From Neomesorhizobium albiziae (lineage in GTDB: Bacteria > Pseudomonadota > Alphaproteobacteria > Rhizobiales > Rhizobiaceae), in contig NZ_FOSL01000004.1 of assembly GCF_900114255.1 (NCBI RefSeq), positions 186,001-250,000 of the forward strand: a stretch of DNA of 64,000 nt, given 5' to 3'. Below the pieces are notes generated by a model. It did not search any database. It saw only the letters and a program-made list of their open reading frames with translations, and had not been told where the DNA came from. The position numbers and the translations under genes were made by a program. Positions 38,165 to 47,535 of this stretch are shown here, in pieces. The stretch's first letter is position 1. The number at the start of each line of letters is the position of its first letter.

Positions 38165-38236
38165 CCCTCTCCCTGCAACTGCGGGGAGAGGGGATCGCCG
38201 GCGTTGCAGCCAATCTCCCTCCCCCGCATGTGCGGG
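38165..38236. repeat. Rhizobial intergenic palindromic repeat (two hairpins)
   Basis: Between the binding-protein and permease genes lie two inverted repeats. The first is CCCTCTCCC / GGGAGAGGG with an inner GCA/TGC (38165-38192); the second is CCCGCA-TG-TGCGGG (38223-38236), joined by about 30 bases. This resembles the short mosaic palindromes (RIME-like) scattered through rhizobial genomes. Family assignment is from recall. Confidence 0.55.
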
Positions 38237-38312
38237 AAGGTGCCGGCAGGTCGTGAAAAGCATCTTTTCCGAAAATTTGTCCGACCCCCAAAGGACGGCG
38301 GGGCCCGAAGCC

Positions 38313-39242
38313 ATGGCCGAAACCACAGCCCAGAGAAGACCCGTGCGCTGGCACATCGCGGTGTTTCTTGCGCCGGCGGTGCTTATCTACACTGCGGTGA
38401 TGATCCTGCCGCTTTTCGGCACCTTGCAGCTGTCGCTGTTCCGCACGGTCGACAACGTCCCGGTCTTCGCGGGTTTCGACAACTTCCGCATGCTATTCGG
38501 CGACCCGCGCTGGTCCGCCAATTTCTGGAACGCGCTCGGCAACAACACCTGGTTCTTCATCATCCACATGCTGGTGCAGAACCCCATCGGCGTGGTTCTG
38601 GCCGCACTGCTCTCCAGTCCCAAGCTGCGGTTTTCCGCCTTCTACCGGACGGCGATCTTCATCCCGACCATCCTTTCCTTCGTCATTGTCGGGTTCGCCT
38701 GGAAGCTGATCCTGTCGCCGCTATGGGGCGTGGCGCCCAACGTGCTCGACCTGGTCGGGCTGAAGAGCCTGTTCGTACCTTGGCTCGGCAAGGAGGAATA
38801 TGCGCTGACGACGCTTGGTCTGATCTCGGTCTGGCAGTTTGTCGGTATTCCAATGATGCTGATCTACGCGGCACTGCTGTCGATCCCCGACGAGGTGATC
38901 GAGGCGGCCGAATGCGACGGCATCACCGGCATGGCGCAGTTCTGGAAGATAAAGCTGCCACTGATCCTGCCGTCGATCGGCATCATTTCGATCCTCACCT
39001 TCGTCGGCAACTTCAACGCCTTCGACCTGATCTACTCGGCGCAAGGGGCGCTAGCGGGACCGAACTACGCGACCGATATTCTCGGCACGTTCCTCTACCG
39101 CACCTTCTTCGGCTTCCAGTTGCAGGTCGGCGACCGCAACATGGGCGCGACCATCGCCTCGATGATGTTCTTCATCATCCTGGCCGGCGTCTGCGTCTAT
39201 CTGTTCACCATCCAGACGCGGCTCCGCCGCTACCAGTATTGA
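38313..39242 (+). CDS. ABC sugar permease, MalF-like
   Basis: 309-residue inner-membrane permease of the CUT1 importer. Six membrane helices are apparent, from IAVFLAPAVLIYTAVMILPLFG (about 14-35) to MMFFIILAGVCVYLF near the end. The cytoplasmic EAA loop reads E-A-A-E-C-D-G-I-T-G-M-A-Q-F-W-K-I-K-L-P (about 193-212), the contact site for the ATPase. The start is the ATG of MAETTAQRRP. The frame continues upstream through the palindromic repeat without similarity. It is paired with the next permease, 10 bases on. Confidence 0.93.
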   Translation: MAETTAQRRPVRWHIAVFLAPAVLIYTAVMILPLFGTLQLSLFRTVDNVPVFAGFDNFRMLFGDPRWSANFWNALGNNTWFFIIHMLVQNPIGVVLAALLSSPKLRFSAFYRTAIFIPTILSFVIVGFAWKLILSPLWGVAPNVLDLVGLKSLFVPWLGKEEYALTTLGLISVWQFVGIPMMLIYAALLSIPDEVIEAAECDGITGMAQFWKIKLPLILPSIGIISILTFVGNFNAFDLIYSAQGALAGPNYATDILGTFLYRTFFGFQLQVGDRNMGATIASMMFFIILAGVCVYLFTIQTRLRRYQY

Positions 39243-39252
39243 GGAGCGCGGC

Positions 39253-40092
39253 ATGAGCAAGGCGACCTCCTCTCCCGTCCGCACGATCGCTGCTCACGCG
39301 GTGCTGCTTGCCTACACGGTGATCGCGCTGTTTCCGGTGCTGGTCATCGTCATCAACGCATTCAAGTCGCGCAACGCGATCTTCCGCACGCCGCTGATGC
39401 CGCCGACACCGGAGACCTTCGATCTCGTCGGCTTCCGCACTGTTCTGGCGCAGGGGGATTTCTTCCTCTACTTCCAGAACAGCCTGATCGTGACGGTGGT
39501 TTCGCTGTTCCTGGTGCTGTTGTTCGGTGCGATGGCGGCGTTCGCGCTGTCGGAATACCGCTTCAAGGGCAACACGCTGATGGGCCTCTATCTTGCTCTC
39601 GGCATCATGATCCCGATCCGCCTCGGCACCGTCGCTATCCTGCAATTGATGGTGGCGAGCGGCCTGGTCAACACGCTGACGGCGCTGATCCTCGTCTACA
39701 CAGCGCAAGGCCTGCCGCTGGCGGTGTTCATCCTGTCGGAGTTCATGAAGCAGGTTTCCGACGACCTGAAGAACGCCGGCCGCATCGACGGGCTCTCCGA
39801 ATACACGATCTTCTTCCGGCTGGTGCTGCCGCTGGTGCGTCCGGCGATGGCGACGGTCGCCGTGTTCACCATGATCCCGATCTGGAACGATTTGTGGTTC
39901 CCGCTGATCCTGGCTCCGTCGGAGGAGACCAAGACGGTTACGCTCGGCGCGCAGATATTCATCGGCCAGTACGTCACCAACTGGAACGCCGTGCTGGCGG
40001 CGCTGTCGCTGGCGATCGTGCCGGTGCTGGTGCTCTATCTCATCTTCTCGCGGCAGCTGATCCGCGGCATCACGGCGGGAGCGGTCAAGTGA
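39253..40092 (+). CDS. ABC sugar permease, MalG-like
   Basis: 279-residue permease, second subunit of the importer. Hydrophobic segments begin at TIAAHAVLLAYTVIALFPVLVIVINAF (about 13-39). The F-K-x-x-x-x-I-F family pattern follows, and the EAA loop is K-N-A-G-R-I-D-G-L-S-E-Y-T-I-F-F-R-L-V-L-P (about 173-193). The C-terminal [13 protein letters not shown] is the classic MalG-type end. The stop overlaps the next gene's GTG by 4 bases. Confidence 0.94.
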   Translation: MSKATSSPVRTIAAHAVLLAYTVIALFPVLVIVINAFKSRNAIFRTPLMPPTPETFDLVGFRTVLAQGDFFLYFQNSLIVTVVSLFLVLLFGAMAAFALSEYRFKGNTLMGLYLALGIMIPIRLGTVAILQLMVASGLVNTLTALILVYTAQGLPLAVFILSEFMKQVSDDLKNAGRIDGLSEYTIFFRLVLPLVRPAMATVAVFTMIPIWNDLWFPLILAPSEETKTVTLGAQIFIGQYVTNWNAVLAALSLAIVPVLVLYLIFSRQLIRGITAGAVK

Positions 40093-41156
40093 GTTCGACC
40101 ATGGAAAAGCCGCTGCGCGTGCTGGTGGCGGGGCTCGGCAACATGGGCAGGAGCCATGCGCTCGCCTACCACAACAATCCGGGCTTCCAGATCGCAGCAC
40201 TTGTCAACCGATCGGGCACGGCACCGGCCGGGGAACTGTCGGGTTATCCGATGCGTCGCTCCTTCGATGAGGCGCTGCGCGAATTGCAGCCGGACGTCGC
40301 CTCGATCAACACCTATTCCGATAGCCATGCCGACTATGCGGTGAAGGCGCTGGAGGCCGGCGCGCATGTGTTCGTGGAAAAGCCGCTGGCGACCACGGTG
40401 GCTGACGCCGAGCGCGTCGTCGCGGCGGCGCGCGCCAATGGCCGGAAGCTGGCGGTGGGTTACATCCTGCGTCACCATCCTTCCTGGATGCGGCTGATCG
40501 CCGAGGCGCGGGCGCTGGGCGGGCCGTTCGTGTTCCGCATGAACCTGAACCAGCAGTCCTCCGGCCACACCTGGGACACGCACAAGCAGTTGATGCAGAC
40601 GACGTCGCCGATCGTCGACTGCGGCGTACATTATCTCGACGTGATGTGCCAGATCACCGACGCCAAACCGGTCGAGGTGCGTGGCATGGGGCTGCGGCTC
40701 ACCGGCGAGATCGACCCCAACATGTACAATTACGGCCACCTGCAGGTGCTGTTCGACGACGGTTCGGTCGGCTGGTACGAGGCCGGCTGGGGGCCGATGA
40801 TGTCGGAAACCGCGTTCTTCGTGAAGGATGTCATCTCGCCGAATGGCTCTGTCTCGATCGTCATGAGCGACAGCGCCAGATCGGATGATATCGACGCGCA
40901 CACCAAGACCAACGTGATCCGCGTGCATCGGGCCAAGACCGGGGCGGACGGGAAATTCGTGCACGCCGACGAGAACCTGTCGATGAAGGACGAACCCGAC
41001 CATCAGGGCCTTTGCGACCGCGAACAGGCCTTCGTGCTGAAGGCGATCCGCGAGGACCTCGACCTTGGCCGTCACATGGACGATGCGGTGAAGTCGCTCG
41101 CCGTCTGCCTTGCCGCCGACGAAAGCGTGCGCTCCGGCCGCGCCGTCCGTCTCTAG
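40089..41156 (+). CDS. Gfo/Idh/MocA-family NAD(P)-dependent oxidoreductase
   Basis: 355 residues. The Rossmann start [15 protein letters not shown] is followed by the family signature [14 protein letters not shown] (about 97-110), whose E-K-P lysine is catalytic. The C-terminal sheet domain holds [10 protein letters not shown]. The GTG at 40089 has a well-spaced GGGAG and overlaps the permease stop; an ATG at 40101 is the alternative. The enzyme oxidises or reduces a sugar or derivative, so this operon may handle more than plain GlcNAc, for example a 1,6-anhydro, 3-keto or glycoside form. The substrate is inferred only from context. Confidence 0.9.
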   Translation: MSSTMEKPLRVLVAGLGNMGRSHALAYHNNPGFQIAALVNRSGTAPAGELSGYPMRRSFDEALRELQPDVASINTYSDSHADYAVKALEAGAHVFVEKPLATTVADAERVVAAARANGRKLAVGYILRHHPSWMRLIAEARALGGPFVFRMNLNQQSSGHTWDTHKQLMQTTSPIVDCGVHYLDVMCQITDAKPVEVRGMGLRLTGEIDPNMYNYGHLQVLFDDGSVGWYEAGWGPMMSETAFFVKDVISPNGSVSIVMSDSARSDDIDAHTKTNVIRVHRAKTGADGKFVHADENLSMKDEPDHQGLCDREQAFVLKAIREDLDLGRHMDDAVKSLAVCLAADESVRSGRAVRL

Positions 41157-41182
41157 AAAAACTCCGGAACGGGAACGAAGCC

Positions 41183-42181
<999 letters not shown>

Positions 42182-42190
42182 CCAACCGCA

Positions 42191-43447
42191 ATGTTACGCC
42201 GCTCAGGCGACATCGGTGGTGGTGGTTTGGCAATGGACGACAAGCGCATCAACGAGGTTGCCGACTGGGTTATCGCGCGAGGCCTGGCCGGCGGCGACGA
42301 GGTGTCGCTGCTGCATGGCTTCTGCGAGCGTTGCGTTGCGGCCGGCATCGGCCTTACGCGCGGGGTTATCATCATAGACACGCTGCATCCGGTCTATGAG
42401 GGCCGCGCGTTCTTCTGGGCCGGTGACAAGCAGCTCGAGACGATCGTCTCCGAATACGGGCCGAGCGAGGAGGGCGACAATGTCGAAGGGTGGCACCGCA
42501 GCCCCTTCTACTATCTCCTCCAATCCGGTGAAAGCGAGATGCGCCGCCGGCTGGAAGCCGGCGAGACCGAGGGCTTCAACGTTCTCGACGAATTGCGGTC
42601 GGAGGGGCAGACGGACTACCTGGCGCTGATACAGCGGTTCGACCGCGAGGCGGCGATCGGCGAAATGGATTGTTTTCTCTCGCGTTGGCTAACGGCGCGT
42701 CCGGGCGGCTTCAGCAACGAAGAGCTGGCCGCGCTGCGACGCCTGGTGCCCATGCTCGGTCTGGCCGTCAAATCGGCATCTCTCGCGCGCGTCGCCGAGT
42801 CGCTTGTCGAAGCCTATCTCGGCCGCGATGCCGGGCGGCGTGTACTGCAGGGCAAGATGTCTCGGGGAATCGTGGAGAAAATAAACGCGGTTATCTGGTT
42901 TTCCGACATGCAAGGCTACACCGCGCTTTCGGAGACCATCGAATCCAATCAGCTCATCCCGCTTCTGGACGACTATGCCGAAGCGGTAATCTCGGCAGTT
43001 CACGGCGCCGGCGGCGATGTGCTGAAGCTGATGGCCGACGGTGTTTTGGCGATCTTCACCGCGGAAGACCCGGCCACCGCCTGCCGAGCCGCGCTGCGGG
43101 CCGAGGCCGATCTGAGGTCAAGGCTCAGGGAACTCAACGAGCGAAGGGCTTCAGCGGGCCATCCCTTCAGCTCCATCTACCTCGGGCTGCATATCGGCGA
43201 CGTCTTCTACGGCAATATCGGAAGCAAGGACCGGCTCGACTTCACCGTGGTCGGCCAGGCGGTCAACGAGGCGAGCCGCATCGCCACAATGTGCCGTTCG
43301 GCCGATCGCGACGTGCTTTTCTCATCGGAGTTCAGGGCATCGTTGCCCGAAGCGGAGCGGCCGGTCCTGGTGTCGGTTGGCCGCTACGCCTTGCGGGGCG
43401 TCGCGCGGATGCAGGAGCTTTTCACGCGCGACCGCGATCTGGGTTAG
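42191..43447 (+). CDS. Class III adenylate/guanylate cyclase
   Basis: 418 residues (404 if the internal ATG at 42233 is used). The N-terminal 215 residues are a soluble domain with no recognised motif. The C-terminal CHD-type catalytic domain (about 232-405) has the first metal Asp in V-I-W-F-S-D-M-Q-G-Y-T, the second in L-M-A-D-G-V-L-A-I-F (A-D-G in place of G-D-G), and V-V-G-Q-A-V-N-E-A-S-R-I. Gln stands where many cyclases have Asp in the substrate-selecting G-D-x-V-N motif, so base specificity is open. It lies 9 bases after the sugar ATPase gene and its stop overlaps that of the convergent FAH gene. Confidence 0.92.
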   Translation: MLRRSGDIGGGGLAMDDKRINEVADWVIARGLAGGDEVSLLHGFCERCVAAGIGLTRGVIIIDTLHPVYEGRAFFWAGDKQLETIVSEYGPSEEGDNVEGWHRSPFYYLLQSGESEMRRRLEAGETEGFNVLDELRSEGQTDYLALIQRFDREAAIGEMDCFLSRWLTARPGGFSNEELAALRRLVPMLGLAVKSASLARVAESLVEAYLGRDAGRRVLQGKMSRGIVEKINAVIWFSDMQGYTALSETIESNQLIPLLDDYAEAVISAVHGAGGDVLKLMADGVLAIFTAEDPATACRAALRAEADLRSRLRELNERRASAGHPFSSIYLGLHIGDVFYGNIGSKDRLDFTVVGQAVNEASRIATMCRSADRDVLFSSEFRASLPEAERPVLVSVGRYALRGVARMQELFTRDRDLG

Positions 43448-44289
43448 ATGTCGGCCTTGACCTCCTGGCGCTGGCTGCCGAGTCCCTCGACGCCGAGCTC
43501 GACCACATCGCCGGCCTTCAAGTAGAGCGGCGGCTTCATGCCCATGCCGACGCCGGGGGGCGTGCCGGTGGAAATGATGTCGCCGGGCTGCAACGACATG
43601 AACTGGCTGAGATAGGAGACCAGGAACGCCGCGCCATAAACCATGGTCTTGGTGGAGCCGTCCTGCATCGTCTTGCCATTGACCTTCAGCCACATCGCGA
43701 GGTTCTGCGGGTCCTTCACTTCGTCCTTGGTCACCAGCCATGGGCCGGTCGGGCCGAACGTGTCGCAGCTCTTGCCCTTGGTCCACTGGCCGGAGCGCTC
43801 GGTCTGGAAGGCGCGCTCACTGACATCGTGCACGGTGCAATAGCCGGCGACGTAGTTCAGCGCGTCCGCCTCACTGACATATTTCGCAGTCTTGCCGATG
43901 ACGACGCCAAGCTCGACCTCCCAGTCGGTTTTCTTGGAGCCGCGCGGAATCAGGAGATCGTCGTTGGGGCCGACGATCGCCGAGGTGGCCTTCATGAAGA
44001 TGACCGGCTCGGGCGGTACAGCCATGCCGGTCTCAGCAGCATGATCGGAGTAGTTGAGGCCGATACAGATGAATTTTCCGGTGCCAGCGACGCATGGACC
44101 GATGCGGGGATTGCCGCGCACTACCGGCAGCGATGCCGGATCGAGCTTGGCGAGCTTCTTGAGCGCCGCCGGCGCCAGCACCGCACCTGCAATATCGCTC
44201 ACATGGTCGGACAGATCGCGGATCTTGCCCTGACTATCGATCAGCCCAGGCTTTTCCGAGCCTGCCTTGCCATAACGCACCAGTTTCAC
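43444..44289 (-). CDS. Fumarylacetoacetate hydrolase family protein
   Basis: 281 residues. The C-terminal FAH domain (about 70-280) includes F-I-C-I-G-L-N-Y-S-D-H-A, P-E-P-V-I-F-M-K-A-T-S-A-I and D-W-E-V-E-L-G-V-V-I-G, whose acidic residues (E, E and a later D) form the metal site. T-P-P-G-V-G-M-G-M-K-P-P is the conserved late loop. Members hydrolyse or decarboxylate beta-diketo and oxo acids; 2-oxo-acid decarboxylase or acylpyruvase activity is possible. It is third gene of the leftward HMG-lyase/CoA-transferase operon, 81 bases after the transferase. Confidence 0.9.
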   Translation of the reverse strand: MKLVRYGKAGSEKPGLIDSQGKIRDLSDHVSDIAGAVLAPAALKKLAKLDPASLPVVRGNPRIGPCVAGTGKFICIGLNYSDHAAETGMAVPPEPVIFMKATSAIVGPNDDLLIPRGSKKTDWEVELGVVIGKTAKYVSEADALNYVAGYCTVHDVSERAFQTERSGQWTKGKSCDTFGPTGPWLVTKDEVKDPQNLAMWLKVNGKTMQDGSTKTMVYGAAFLVSYLSQFMSLQPGDIISTGTPPGVGMGMKPPLYLKAGDVVELGVEGLGSQRQEVKADI

Positions 44290-44370
44290 GTCAGAAAACT
44301 CCCTTTATCGTCCTAATCGGTTCGGCGCGCCAATCTTACCTGCAGTCAGGTATGCGACAACCGGAAATAG

Positions 44371-45648
44371 TCACCGGTCTTGCACTGAAACCGGACCGGC
44401 GATCACGGCGCTAGGATTCACCGGCCCACAATTCATCGGCACAGCCCCGGCGACGCGCCGCTCCTTGAGCGCGCTGATCTCGTCAGTCGTAAGCCCTACA
44501 GAAGCCAGCACTTCATCGGTGTGTTCGCCGAGTTCGGGAGCCGGCAAACGGATTTGGCAGGGCGTGCCATGGAGCTTTAGGGGAAATCCCAGCATGCGAA
44601 CCAAGCCATGCCCGGGATGCTCGACATCGATCGTCATTTCCTGCGCGAGCACCTGCGGATCGGCAAAGACCTCGTCGAGCGCCTGCACACGGCCGCAGGG
44701 AACGCCGGCGGTGTTGAGTCTCGCGATCCAGCTCTCCTGGGTGCCGCTCGCGATCCTTGTATCGATCAACTCGTGCAATTCGCTACGGCGCGCGAAGCGC
44801 TTTTCGTTGGTGTCGTAGCACGGATCGTCCATCAGATGTTCGATGCCGATCGCCGAAAGGAAGCGACGCAGGATGACATCGTTCGACGGAGCGATCGCGA
44901 TCTCGCCGTCGGAGGCGCGGAAAAGGCCGTAGGGCGCGACCAGCGGGTGGTCGTTGCCGGTGCGCTCTGGAAGCTTGCCTGTCACGAAATATTCCGAGGC
45001 GAGATAGGCCATCATGCTGATGGCGCCGTTCACCATTACCGCTTCGACATGCTGGCCGTGGCCGTTGATGTCCCGGGCGCGCAGGGCGGCGGTGATGCCG
45101 AAGGCGAGATAGAGTCCCGCGACAAGATCGGTGATCGGCTGAGCGGACCGTAGCGGCTCGCCCTGGTCGTATCCGTTGACGCTCATCAGGCCGCTCATGG
45201 CCTGGGCAATGAAGTCGAAAGCCGGGCGATCGACATAGGGACCACAGCTTCCGAACCCATTGACATTGGCGGTCACTAGTCTTGGATTGATTTCGCGCAG
45301 GCGCTCTTTGTCGAACCCCATCTGCGCTAGCACGCCGGGCCGGAAGTTGTCGACAAGCACGTCGGCCGATGCGATCAGCTTCGCCAGGACCGACCGTCCC
45401 TCCTCGCAGCGCAGGTCGAGGACGATCGACTTCTTGTTGCGGTTGAAAGAAGCATAGTACCAGGAAAATCCGTCACGCAGCGTGCCCTGCTCGCGGGTCG
45501 CGTCGCCGCGCTCGGTTTCGACCTTGATCACCTCGGCGCCCATGTCGCCCAGCATCATCGTACAGAACGGCCCCGACAGAACGCGAGTGAGGTCGATCAC
45601 CCTGAGGCCTTCGAGAGGCTTCTTATCTAGCGGCGACAAATCTCTCAT
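44371..45648 (-). CDS. Family III (CaiB/BaiF) CoA-transferase
   Basis: 425 residues. The N-terminal L-E-G-L-R-V-I-D-L-T-R-V-L-S-G-P-F-C-T-M-M-L-G-D-M-G-A-E-V-I-K-V-E block is the hallmark of the family. The catalytic Asp, which forms the glutamyl/aspartyl-CoA intermediate, is in R-P-A-F-D-F-I-A-Q-A-M-S-G (about 135-147). The partner acid is set by context: next to an HMG-CoA-lyase-like gene, the best analogue is succinate-hydroxymethylglutarate CoA-transferase (SUGCT), which moves CoA from succinyl-CoA to a C5/C6 dicarboxylate. The start lies 3 bases after the lyase stop. Confidence 0.92.
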   Translation of the reverse strand: MRDLSPLDKKPLEGLRVIDLTRVLSGPFCTMMLGDMGAEVIKVETERGDATREQGTLRDGFSWYYASFNRNKKSIVLDLRCEEGRSVLAKLIASADVLVDNFRPGVLAQMGFDKERLREINPRLVTANVNGFGSCGPYVDRPAFDFIAQAMSGLMSVNGYDQGEPLRSAQPITDLVAGLYLAFGITAALRARDINGHGQHVEAVMVNGAISMMAYLASEYFVTGKLPERTGNDHPLVAPYGLFRASDGEIAIAPSNDVILRRFLSAIGIEHLMDDPCYDTNEKRFARRSELHELIDTRIASGTQESWIARLNTAGVPCGRVQALDEVFADPQVLAQEMTIDVEHPGHGLVRMLGFPLKLHGTPCQIRLPAPELGEHTDEVLASVGLTTDEISALKERRVAGAVPMNCGPVNPSAVIAGPVSVQDR

Positions 45649-45651
45649 ACG

Positions 45652-46617
45652 TCAACCATTCGCGGTGGCGGCCGCAGCCATTGCATGAAGTTCGAGCCGG
45701 GGGCCGGCCTTCATCAGTTGACCAGGCAAAGTGCGCCCGATCGTAGCTTCCGTCCGGCGGGCCACAGCAATGAGCTTGCCAAGGTCGACGTCAGTCTCAA
45801 CGCCGCATTCGTCGAGCATATAGACGAGATCCTCGGTGCAGATATTGCCGGTCGCCTTGGGCGCGAACGGGCAGCCGCCGAGGCCGCCGATGCTCGATTC
45901 GTAGCGGGTCACGCCCTCCAGGAGCCCCGCATAGACGCAAACCAGACCAGCACCGCGCGTGTTGTGGAAATGAAGCGCGACGTCGATCTCCGGCACCGCC
46001 GCGCGAAGCGCGCGGCAGCGCTCGCGCACCAGTGGCGGCGTGGCCATTCCGGTTGTGTCGCCGAGAGACACCATCGTTATGCCCATGTCCCGATAGCGCC
46101 GCGCAATGTCCACCACGTCTTCAACTGGCACATCGCCTTCGAACGGACATCCGAATGCGGTCGCGATGCCGCCATAGACAGCCGTGCCGGATGTTTCGGC
46201 GGTGCGGCAGACCTCGCCGAAACCAGCGAGGGATTCCTGGCGGGAGCGATTGACGTTCTTGCGATTGTGGCTTTCGGACGCCGACATGAAGACGACCATC
46301 GCGTCGACGGCGGCCTCGATCGCCCGCTCGGCGCCCCGCGCGTTTGGCACCAGCGCCGTTAGCACCGCTCCCCTGGTCCGGTCGATGCCCGACAGCACTT
46401 CGCTTGCATCGCGCATCTGCGGTACGGCTCGCGGCGAAACGAAGGACGTGACTTCGAGGTGGCGGATGCCGGCATCGATCAAGCTGTTGACGAGCGCGAA
46501 CTTTTCTTCGGTCGGCACGAACTCCGGTTCCGACTGAAGTCCGTCCCGCGGCCCCACTTCGACGACACGTGCATGTGATGGAAAGCCCATCTCCTCGGGT
46601 CTACTCCTGAGGTTCAT
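45652..46617 (-). CDS. Hydroxymethylglutaryl-CoA lyase-family protein
   Basis: 321 residues of HMGL-like TIM barrel. Features are V-V-E-V-G-P-R-D-G-L-Q-S-E (about 18-30, catalytic Arg-Asp pair), the late H-x-H metal ligands in A-L-H-F-H-N-T-R-G, and the Cys-containing loop S-I-G-G-L-G-G-C-P-F-A-P-K-A-T-G-N (G-G-C catalytic loop). HMG-CoA lyase splits HMG-CoA to acetyl-CoA and acetoacetate; relatives cleave citramalyl-CoA or 3-hydroxy-acyl-CoA. Start MNLRSRPEEMGFPS; a long upstream extension of the frame lies over the divergent GntR gene and is spurious. It is first gene of its operon. Confidence 0.93.
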   Translation of the reverse strand: MNLRSRPEEMGFPSHARVVEVGPRDGLQSEPEFVPTEEKFALVNSLIDAGIRHLEVTSFVSPRAVPQMRDASEVLSGIDRTRGAVLTALVPNARGAERAIEAAVDAMVVFMSASESHNRKNVNRSRQESLAGFGEVCRTAETSGTAVYGGIATAFGCPFEGDVPVEDVVDIARRYRDMGITMVSLGDTTGMATPPLVRERCRALRAAVPEIDVALHFHNTRGAGLVCVYAGLLEGVTRYESSIGGLGGCPFAPKATGNICTEDLVYMLDECGVETDVDLGKLIAVARRTEATIGRTLPGQLMKAGPRLELHAMAAAATANG

Positions 46618-46644
46618 CCCGTTATCCTCACAAAACGGTTGATT

Positions 46645-46667
46645 TGGTCGACCGTCTTGGTATACCA
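46645..46667. promoter_or_regulatory. FadR-type GntR operator between lyase and gntR
   Basis: A perfect palindrome TGGTATACCA (46658-46667), fitting the TNGTNNACNA pattern of FadR-subfamily GntR proteins, with a second related palindrome GGTCGACC at 46646-46653. It sits between the divergent HMG-lyase and GntR genes, 19 bases before the regulator start, so it is well placed to control both. Confidence 0.7.
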
Positions 46668-46685
46668 TCTTGAATAGGAGGGTCA

Positions 46686-47486
46686 ATGGCCAATCGTGCG
46701 ACTTCCATCGAGGCGGACGCTGCAGCGGACCGCAGGCAAACCGGCGCGCCGGCCCTCGGGAGGCAGGAGCGCACGGAGCAGCTGCTCGGCGACCGAATGC
46801 TGTCGCGCATCCGGGCCGACATCCTTTCGCTGAAGCTGGCGCCGGGAGAAGTGATTTCCGAGCGCGCCTTGCAGGCCAACTACGGCGCCTCCAGGACACC
46901 CATTCGCCAGGCATTGATGCATCTCATCCGTGAAGGCCTGATCTTGAGGACGACGCGGGGCTATGCGGTGACGCCCTTCGACCTCGATGAGCTGGACGAA
47001 AGCTTCGAATACCGCGAACTGATCGAGGATGCGGCGATCCGGCTCGCCTGCGCGAGGGCGCAGCCGGGCGACCTCGACGCCATGCAGGAGACGATCGATC
47101 GCGGCCTCACCGAGTTCACGCCGGAAAGCTGGTTCGAGATAGGCCTCGACGTGCATGTTCGCCTGGCGGAGCTTTCCGGAAACCGCTTTCTTCGCGACGC
47201 CGTCCAGGATGTCATAGCGCGGACGATGCGCGTCCGCTGGCTGGTCTCCAACACCGTGGAGGGCCGCGAGGCGGCGCATCGCGATCACAGCGAGATAGTC
47301 CGCCTCGTGCGCGACCGCAATGCCGACGCCGCGGCGAAAGCGCTGCGTCATCACGGCCGCGAAGTTCGGCGGCAGATTTATGACGCGATCAATAGCACCC
47401 GGCGATTTCTGGGCGTCCGCAGCTTCGCCGGAGGACGGCGCGATGATCCGGGCGAACATCACGATTCCGGCCGTAGGGACCGGTAG
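46686..47486 (+). CDS. GntR regulator, FadR subfamily (FCD domain)
   Basis: 266 residues. A variable 35-residue N-terminus is followed by a winged helix (about 37-100: D-I-L-S-L-K-L-A-P-G-E-V-I-S-E, then N-Y-G-A-S-R-T-P-I-R-Q-A-L-M-H-L). The all-helical FCD effector domain (about 115-245) carries a metal-binding-like D/H pattern, including D-V-H-V-R-L-A and H-R-D-H-S-E-I. FCD regulators usually sense organic acids. It diverges from the lyase operon and lies 49 bases before the TTT transporter, so it most likely represses uptake and breakdown of one dicarboxylate. Confidence 0.92.
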   Translation: MANRATSIEADAAADRRQTGAPALGRQERTEQLLGDRMLSRIRADILSLKLAPGEVISERALQANYGASRTPIRQALMHLIREGLILRTTRGYAVTPFDLDELDESFEYRELIEDAAIRLACARAQPGDLDAMQETIDRGLTEFTPESWFEIGLDVHVRLAELSGNRFLRDAVQDVIARTMRVRWLVSNTVEGREAAHRDHSEIVRLVRDRNADAAAKALRHHGREVRRQIYDAINSTRRFLGVRSFAGGRRDDPGEHHDSGRRDR

Positions 47487-47535
47487 AACCACGGCTCTAG
47501 GAGGAGACCATGAGAACAATAGGGAGGAAATCACG

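Noticed and set aside
38105-38236. CRISPR-like repeats
   Set aside because: Only two or three unlike hairpins, no repeat-spacer pattern and no cas genes nearby.
46618-46914. N-terminal extension of the HMG-lyase frame across the gntR gene
   Set aside because: It would run through the divergent promoter and the regulator's coding region; composition is shadow-like and the ATG at 46617 begins the family sequence.
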